64,000 nucleotides of DNA, taken from assembly GCA_013399855.1 (NCBI GenBank), contig VXAY01004336.1, forward strand, positions 249,760-313,759, written 5' to 3'. The DNA is from Oxyruncus cristatus. Lineage: Eukaryota; Chordata; Aves; Passeriformes; Cotingidae. The notes beneath the pieces are model-generated. The model did not search any database. It had not been told where the DNA came from and saw only the letters and a program-made list of their open reading frames with translations. The translations under genes were made by a program, and so were the position numbers. The first letter of the stretch is position 1. Each line of letters starts with the position of its first letter. Of this stretch, positions 56,166 to 64,000 are shown piece after piece.

Positions 56166-59100
56166 TCAGGATGCAGTCTCATTGGAATTTATATTTCCAC
56201 ATTGGTAAATCACATAATTGAATGCCTGTGGAAGTAACACTTGATATTTACAGAGCATATTTTATCAAGACATTCTTGAAAATGTGCCACAAATTTTTTT
56301 GATTGATGATGTATGCTAAATAAATAAAACTTCACTCATCTGAATAAATGAAGGAGAAATGTTATTTTTTTTTTTAATTAGTGGGTGTTGTGTGAGAAAA
56401 TACATATATTGTGAGTAAAAATACATATATGGAAACAAAACCATTTTGTTTTGCCCTTAGTAGACTGCAGACATTGTAGTAAACTGACTACATTGATTCA
56501 CTGCTTCTTACTAGTGAACACAGAACAAAAATGAACATAAAGTTCCCCCAAATTTAGTCATAAACACCTTGCTTTATAACAAAAGCCCATGAATCTAGGA
56601 AAAAATATTCTGGTTTTAATCTCTGCTGTACTTCTGTTCCTCTTATACGTTAAAACTGGTGATAAAAGAAGCAGTAATACTGAGAGTTCGGATAAATATT
56701 ATCAGCTCACTGCTAGCAAGAGTGATGCAAGTAAAATTGTCAATAAAGACTATTAGCTTTAAGCTTAAAGACTTCAGAGGAGACTTTGGTCTATGCCACT
56801 AATTGCTGTTGAATTGGAAGCTGTGCAGTAGAAGCTGTGCAGTCAGTCACTGTTTTTCACTGGCAAAATATTTTATTTTTTTGCCAATAAAAGCTTGTTC
56901 TACTGTTAAAATGATGGTGTTTCTGAATGCAAATCTTTGAGCAGAGAAGTTAAGTTTTGTATTTGTCTCAAAATCTGTGTTTTCTCAGTGAAATTATTAC
57001 ATTTTACCTTGGAACAAACCTAGAAATATACGCCAAAAACATTAGAAACTGTATATAAACATTTGCAGAGTAAAAAGAAATTATTGTCATAGTAACTGGG
57101 CCCCAAATTTGCAGACCTACTTATACTGATATAACCCAGAGACATTCCGTTGTTTGCCAGGTAAAGCTTGACATTGGTGAAATGTGAGATCAGAATTTAG
57201 CCCGGGGACCTTGAATTAATTTTTAATCCTAAATAAACCTTTAAAAATCTCATGCAGGGGAGGATACGCATAGCTCAACAGAAGTTACATTTCACCTTTC
57301 GTGCAAACTTTCTTCAAAAAAATCAGAATGAGTAACTTATCTGTTGAATAAGTTATTTTAAATTTTGGTACATCTTAAGACTGACTAATGTGCAGGGGAG
57401 AGGTTTTGGCACTTTGGTAAAAGCTTATTCGTTATACAAGATGAGCAGCATTCAAGTGCAGAATACTCCATTTATTGTACTCCCAAACCCAGGAAGTAGT
57501 TGCTGATAATGATTTGAGATGAGGCTTTATCAGCCTCCTTTTATAACCATTCTCCATTCATAAACAACGGCCACAGAATGAACAACAGCGAAAACTGGAA
57601 GAAAAGAAAATGTTGCTGAATCCTCAAATTCTCTAATAGTTGAAAGGGTAAAAAAATTGAAATTGTGGTTCTGCCTTGACAGCACTAGAATAATTTCTTT
57701 TGAAAAGAGCAAAACCCTTCAGAAATAATAAAAACAAACCCACAAACAAAGCACAGGTACTTTGTGACCTGATTATGAAACAGCCCTGTACTTACCTGCA
57801 CTCCAGCTTTCACAAAGATAAGAGTTTCAGCCTTCATAGACTGACAGAGACTGATGGTCCAAAAAGGAGCCTGAACAAGTTGTACACAGAATCTGGAATG
57901 CAGCAAGTTTAACATTAATAAAGTGAAATCCTTTTCACGGAATATTGAATTGAATTGGCCCTTTGAACTTATTGTCGCATATTTTTTAGCAAGCCTTGCT
58001 AACACCCACGTAAGGCTGAACGTGTAACAGCCTTACTCAGTTACCAAAGCTAAGATTAAAAAAGATAGTTATCCAAACCCTCAATCATTCATTGAGGATT
58101 AATTAAGAAACTTTCCTTGCTACATAATTATTTCCCAGCAATTTAGCTCAGGGCTGCATGTGTTTAGCTATGAGTCAGCTGAAGGATCTGATACGGTTAC
58201 TTCTGGAAATAGGAAATTGGATTGATAGGCTAGTGACACATTTTGGTCCCTGTATTCCTGGGTCCCCATTTCATATCCAAGCAACATTCACAGTGCAGTC
58301 AATACAGCCTCTTCACTTGGGTGCCATTAATGACTATCTGGATCCTTTGTAGACTCAACTCAGATATCTAGATTTGGGCATTGTACTACATTTTTATGTT
58401 AAACTACCTGCATTTCATGCTTAAAAAGGGAAATGATCATCCTTTTTTTCCCCCCAAAGCATTACATTTCTGAAATTAAAATAAATAAGGCAAAGCTGAG
58501 TAGTTTTCTGACTTGCTTTCTGGTCAGAAAATTTTGTGTCAAGCAGAAAGTGAGACATGAAGTTTAAATTAGACACAGAGACACCAGAGCTAGAAAAATC
58601 CAGTAACTACAGTCATGATTCGAGTTGATATAATGTGTTTTCAAGTTTACAGCCATGGGATTTCCACTTCAAAATAATGGTAATGGAAGTGGATGCAGAG
58701 AAATTTGAGTGAAGAAAGCTGCCAGAAGAGCTACAGTGTGATGGTGTTTTCCCCAGAGTACTTGTATCAGTGAAAATATAGAGCAGCAGTCCTGTAAATG
58801 TCAGCAAGGCCAGATACCATTCGAGATTTATACCAAGAGACAAAGCCGTTTTCCATTTAATTCAGAATTGAATTCAAAAGCAACCAATTTAGATCTTTGA
58901 TGTGAAGTGTTCTTTCAACGTCAAATCCCATTAGAAAATTAGGACCTGATTCTTATTTTTATGAGAATATAAATGAGAATGTAGGACATTTGCAAAGGAG
59001 AAACTATATCTATGACAACACTGAGGTTAGGGATTTATTTTTTTTTTTTACTGTTCTGGAGCAACCTGGACTGCACTTCACAGAGATAAGAACCATATTC

Positions 59101-59202
59101 CTGAAAAGTCTGAAACCCACAGGAGCATAGATATACATTATGGAGCCAAAGCAAACTGAGAGATAGAGTTAGGTTCTTACCTTGACCTGTGCTAGAAACA
59201 AA
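56166..59202. other. Unique AT-rich noncoding DNA with small duplications
   Basis: Contains a 19-21 bp imperfect tandem at 56391-56430 (TGTGAG-AAAATACATATAT) and a 14-bp tandem at 56817-56844 (GAAGCTGTGCAGTA/C). The part 58040-58150 has TCATTCATTGAGG and GGATTAATTAAG and may be conserved noncoding DNA. No gene found. Confidence 0.55.
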
Positions 59203-59748
59203 TACGAGGTCGCGTGGCCTCACCTTGAATATTGTGTGCAGTTTTGGTCACTGCAATATAAGATATTAAGCTATTAAAGAGGGTCCAAAGGAGGGCAACA
59301 AAGATGGTGAAGGGCATTGAGGAGAAGCCGTACGAGGAGCAGCTGAGGTCACTTGCTCTGTTCAGCCTGGAGAAGAGGAGACTGAGGGGAGACCTCACTG
59401 CTGTTACAACTTCCTCAGGAGGGGAAGAGGAAGGACAGACACTGATCCCTTCTCTGTGGTGAGCAGTGACAGGAACCTGAGGGAATGGCCTGAAGTTGTG
59501 TCAGGGGAGGTTTAGGTTGGATATTAGAAAAAGGTTTTTCACTCAGAGAGTGATTGGGTACTAGAACAGACTCCCCAGAAAAGTGGTCATAGCACCAAGC
59601 CTGACAGAGTTCAAGAAACATTTGGGTGATACTCTCAGGCATATAGTGTGACTTTTAGGGATGGTCTTGTGCAGGGCCAGGAGGTGGACGAGATGATCCT
59701 TGTGAGTCCCTTTCAACTTGACGTATTCTGTCATTCTGTGATTCTGTA
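59203..59748 (+). mobile_element. CR1 LINE, ~545 bp 3' fragment
   Basis: Sense orientation. It opens in the CR1 text GGCCTCACCTTGAATATTGTGTGCAG, continues through GGAGGGCAACAAAGATGGTG, CAGCCTGGAGAAGAGGAGAC, GAGGTTTAGGTTGGATATTA and GGGATGGTCTTGTGCAGGGC, and ends in three octamers ATTCTGTC, ATTCTGTG, ATTCTGTA (59725-59748). Same subfamily as 17040, 23686 and 43074. 5'-truncated within the reverse-transcriptase region; the minus-strand frames at 59192-59833 are antisense shadows. Confidence 0.95.
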
Positions 59749-62283
59749 CAAACATGCATACATGTCTCACACTTTCTCTTAAGAAAAATCTCAGATCAGT
59801 AAAATCTCCAGTAGCAACTATAAGGGAGATCATTTTGTGAAGAGCCTCAGCTATATTCCTGAAAAATATATGGATATGAACTCAGATTGGAGATGGGGCC
59901 CAACCTATAGAGGAAAAAAAATAATATCCTTTTTTAGTTCAGCGACAAAATGTGGAGAGCTGTGATTTGGCCTAACATTATGGCATTCAGGCTTGAAGAA
60001 ACCTTTTTTGAAGTTAGTACACACAACAATATGCTTTCTCTACAAGAAATACAATTTAACAGACAAATAGAGTTTCTCAGTGGCCTGAACAACAGGAATC
60101 ATCAGCTTGAACAGGCCATGTGCAAACTGGGACTGACTAAGGGACTTACCTCAGTTTGAAGGGGATTTTCCAATTTTACTAAGAAGTAGTTGGGGGTAGG
60201 GATGGGTGTGGATGCGGTGGTTTGGATGGAAAAGAGCAGAGAAGAAACACTGCAGAAGAATGCAGAGCAAGCAACAGGAAGCCTCATAGACACTTGAAGC
60301 AAAATGTAAGGAACAGCTAGGAGTGAACGAGCTGCTGGACAGAGATGTTAAAAAGAGATTTGGAAGAAGGAAGGAATAAATTGGCTCCCCTTGTTTCTTC
60401 CCTGCCGTCGTCAGAGAATTGAACCTGAGTAAACAGATGCCACTACGCACAGAAATGCGAGTCCTAATCTGAGGAGGAAGCAAATTGTAAAACTCTTACC
60501 TTCCTCCGCAGCCCCAGTGGCTACCCTTGGGTCAAAAGGGATACAATGATTAAAACAGATGAATCCAGCTATATTAAAAAAAAAAAAAAAAAGAAAAAAA
60601 AAAGAAAAAAAAAATTTGGTCTGCTGGTGCTGGGTTAGTTGTTTTGGGTGGCATTCCTCCCTTTTTGAAATTTTCTGTATATTTTGGCAGTTAGATAGCG
60701 TATCAGCGGAAGTTTCATCTCCCACTCAAATTATGTTGCACATATGCACGAAGTACAGCAGTGGGGAAATGCAAAAAGTATACTGTCTCTGGTAACTGGT
60801 ACTGTGCGTATAATTATTTACAGTGAGTAAGCAATTTCCTTCAGGTCAGACATGGAGAAATCTTCTTACATTTGTGAAGATAAAAGACAGTGATCTTTGT
60901 TACTTGTATGGGTAATAGCTTCTTTTACGTAAAGTAAAAAGTAAAATCAGTAATGGAGAATCAAACAGAATTAAAAAAAGGGATATCTTCTGTATTAATA
61001 TTTTTCTAGGGGTTTTAGAGATGAGAAGTGCAACCTTTTATATTTATGTGTTGTTTGTCTTGTCTCTGCTTATGAATTTGTTGAATACAAAATTTCAGAA
61101 GTCATCTTTTTATAGGAAATATAATTTAGTAATTAGGCTAAGACTAGCATGTCAGGACCAGGAGATACATGATGGGGTTTTTCTGCAGAAGTGGGCCTCA
61201 TGATTTGCTTTTTATTTATAGCAGGCCAAACTGTAATCATGAATCTGAGACCTTCAAAATGCCTAGAAAACTGTTCTGATGGTTGAAATCATTGTCAGAG
61301 AAAGCTCTCTGTAACTAACAACCCAATTCATCCCTGTTGTAACTTGGTTTGAGACATTCAGTCACAGCTAATTTTTTTTATGAAGCAGATAATGTAGCTG
61401 AATGAGATTTAGGGGTATAAAGAACTGTTGGGGAAGCTGAATATGAGAAGTAATTTTTTTTCTCTGGATGCTAGTTTCTACTACTCAAAAGTACCATTAT
61501 TACAGTATACAGTCAAGTCAATACTGTCTAGTATTTTACTTGATTTCAACACAAAATTAAATTTATTGGCTAAAAGGAAAGCATTACAAAGCAAAGTGAT
61601 ATTCTGTCTGATGCTGCCCCTAGTCTTCTGGCTTGTCATCCCACCATCTATCTTTTTAGAACTGTTTGTGTTCATAGTCATCAAAAGAACATGATGAAAG
61701 GTAGTAGATGAACTGTTTTGCAGGGTTATAACAAAACTGGCTATTAGGAGTTGTTATTTTCTATACCGAAAACAAATCCCCGTGTTTTTTAGTCCTCAGA
61801 GGGTCTAAGTGATGTCTTCACAAATTGTATTTCAACCACAGCAGGTTGCAGGGGGAAATTCTGACCTCACTGAAACCTAGGGTAAACTCAAAGAATTTGA
61901 TGGGGTCCTGATTTCACGTGTGATGGCTATCCTAAGGCTCTCTGCACTATACAAAGGTATCAGTGTAAGGCTGCCTAACTTTGTAACTTATTATAAACTG
62001 ATCTGTACAAAAACAATCATGCTATTGTAAAGAGTTTCTTGTGTGTTTGCTGTAAAAGGACACTCTTTGCTTATTCACTGATGTCTGCAAGAGTGAACAG
62101 GACCTAAATTCAGACAATGCATGTGTGAAGTCAGCCAAAATAGAAAGAAGTTTATATATATCTGTTATCAGAGAGGTGGCAAATGTTTAATGCTTATACC
62201 TTTTTAAAGTGTGCAAAGGAAACTCCTCTATAGCAATGCAATACTACATAGCTTCTACTCCTCAACAATGTTCTGCTCTGAAG
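59749..62283. other. Unique AT-rich noncoding DNA
   Basis: An A-rich low-complexity tract lies at 60575-60614. No gene or repeat family is recognised. Confidence 0.55.
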
Positions 62284-62393
62284 GATCTGAAGGATCTGTC
62301 CAGACCAAAAGGGAAGAACTCAAGAAGAGGTGAAATTGCAGGCAGAGGAAAAATTATTTACACTGGTATGAAACAGGATTTCATTTTGCCATG
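62284..62393 (+). other. Weak exon-like block, 110 bp
   Basis: Ends at CCATG|GTAAGT, a perfect donor motif, and starts after a moderate pyrimidine tract ending GCTCTGAAG. One frame is open, starting with a 9-bp duplicated DLKDL and a basic stretch (SRPKGKNSRRGE). The acceptor is only fair. It may be an exon of an unrecognised transcript or chance. Confidence 0.15.
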
Positions 62394-64000
62394 GTAAGTA
62401 CTGCACACTTCATGTTAACAGGAAGTATGTTAAGAGAAAGATGAACAATAAAAATGCTTCTAATGCATTTATTATTGTAAACATAACATGCATTATATTC
62501 AAACACTCAGTATAACTTACTTAATGCCACAGGCCAATTAGATCATCTCCAATCACATGTGGAAAGAGCTCAAGCTGATCTAATTTGCCCATGAATGCTC
62601 CATTTATTTCTGTGTTTCTAATGTTTTTATACCATTATAAAATGATCACTAAACATACCCTCCAGTATGGAGCCTCGGTGCACTCAGAAATGTAGGTTCA
62701 GAAGACCATTCTTCTAGCAAAACAGTGTTAACTGACTGTACTTCTAAATTATGTTGCTTAATAGTCAGTGGACATCTGATGCTAAATAGGGAACCCTTGG
62801 ATCTACACCTGAAAATACTGCTGCTAATATTCAATTGAAAGTAAAGTCAACTACTTATATTATCAGAGGAAGAAAAAAACAGCAAACCACCAAAAAACCA
62901 CTACAGACTCTAATTTTATTAGTTTTGTGGGTTTTCCCCTGTAGCAGTGCTGATCTTTATAGTGGGTTGAATGACTCAGGAATTTTAATTCTTAGTATCT
63001 TCTGGTTCTAAATAGTTTTTTATACCTTCAAAGTCCTAACTGTATGACAAATAATCTGAGACTATAGTATTGTAAAACTATATATAAAAAAAAAAAAAAA
63101 GACCAAAAAACCAAAGAAAACAGTGCATGAAGAAAAGTCTGCAGTGATATTTGGTGCTTCTGTTTATTTTGTTACAAGAAGGGGTTAGCTCCACAGTAAA
63201 AAGGGTAATGGAGAAGACAGTGGTACCATTTTACTATACTGTCTTTAAATGAATGGACATTTTATGGCTGAAAATTTTGTTATGTTTTATGGAAAATCTG
63301 GAGAGTGCTCACAATTTGACAGACACTTCTAATTCATAGACAAGGGGTACACATCACTGTTTAATAAGTTGAAGGCTTGGGTCTTATGACAGGAAACATT
63401 TTGTTTCTTCTTGTTTCAGATGGGTTACATTATCTCATTATTTCTATCTAGTGGTATCAGAGTTTATCATATGGATCAAGTTAGCCCTAATAGTCTGTTT
63501 TCCCTCCTTGTCATCTTCACGAGAAGCATTCAATCAGTACACTCACACAGTCTGAACCACTAACTCAAAGCTGGGTTCTTTTTTTCCTTTCTGTTGCATT
63601 TCTCTTAACTTTAATGCATGTGATACATTGTATTTCACTGCCATTGGAGAGTGTCATAAACATCTAGGAGACTCCTATGCAAGTTTCTCTAAATATTTTC
63701 TTGGTTGAACCAAGACTGGGACTGTATCCATCAAAACCCAGAAATATTCACTGCCATGTGAGACTCATTCAAGCGGTTTTCTGCATCTGTAGTTGTAACT
63801 GCATTGAATGTCTTTAATAAAACTCTACTTTTCCCTGGAGTGATTGAAGTAAAACACAATATTTTAGTTATATACTGTATCTCACATGAAATGTAATGAT
63901 CTGAACTTACAGTATGTTAAAACCCTTCGTCACAGCACAAACTGAACAGTAGGCAAGGTCTAGTGTATGTTACAGGACATTAAAATGAGCATTCAACCAA
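62394..64000. other. Unique AT-rich noncoding DNA
   Basis: An A15 run lies at 63086-63100. Nothing else can be assigned up to the end of the window. Confidence 0.55.

Noticed and set aside
59192..59833. Minus-strand frames of 62-90 codons
   Set aside because: Antisense to the + strand CR1 at 59203-59748.

Overview
The window looks like a bird nuclear genome. The main evidence is repeated 5'-truncated CR1 LINE copies ending in the CR1 3' octamer series (ATTCTRTG-type, or its reverse complement at 5167, 17040, 23686, 27241, 28089, 43074, 55947, and on the + strand at 59725-59748). A 514-bp LTR-like element of a type I associate with avian ERVL-class retroviruses supports this, as does the lack of any mammalian Alu, B1 or L1 sequence. 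The order or species cannot be told from this sequence. The background is AT-rich and CpG-poor, as in a gene-poor isochore, a gene desert or a very long intron.

No protein-coding gene can be recognised, and I saw no tRNA, rRNA, snRNA or CRISPR array. The longest open frames (about 145 codons) are roughly what chance gives in six frames of 64 kb of AT-rich DNA. Several of the longer ones are antisense or sense shadows of CR1.

Layout: 1-5.1 kb unique AT-rich DNA with a splice-bounded open block at 4231-4501; 5.17-5.36 kb CR1; 5.8-6.56 kb a GC- and TG-rich patch; 6.6-17.0 kb unique DNA with three clean hairpins and two near-identical 34-bp fragments; 17.04-17.54 kb CR1; 18.6 kb poly-A/GAAA/GA tract; 23.69 kb CR1; 26.1-28.2 kb a dense cluster of four CR1 pieces and one LTR; 28.2-41.7 kb mostly unique, with an AC/A microsatellite and a 38-bp-type tandem repeat at 38.05-38.25 kb; 41.74-42.33 kb an old CR1 body; 43.07 kb CR1; 45.6-46.3 kb purine-rich; 48.7-49.3 kb an AT-rich stretch dense in homeodomain, POU and Fox motifs; 50.8-51.05 kb the best minus-strand exon-like block; 55.12-55.92 kb a CpG-rich insertion that looks like the 3' end of a non-LTR retrotransposon, with a zinc-finger-like C-terminus and a UUCG hairpin; 55.95-56.17 kb CR1; 59.2-59.75 kb CR1; and unique DNA to 64 kb.

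The observations most worth checking are: (1) the 55.1-55.9 kb element, whose CpG content and intact final reading frame suggest it is much younger than its surroundings; (2) a set of splice-bounded open blocks, chiefly 50794-51045 and 45850-45937 on the minus strand, whose codon phases fit each other; (3) the LTR with internal 40-48 bp modules that starts exactly where a CR1 copy stops; (4) the perfect short hairpins at 6932, 8032 and 14724. All exon-like calls rest on splice motifs and open frames only, and chance could produce several of them.
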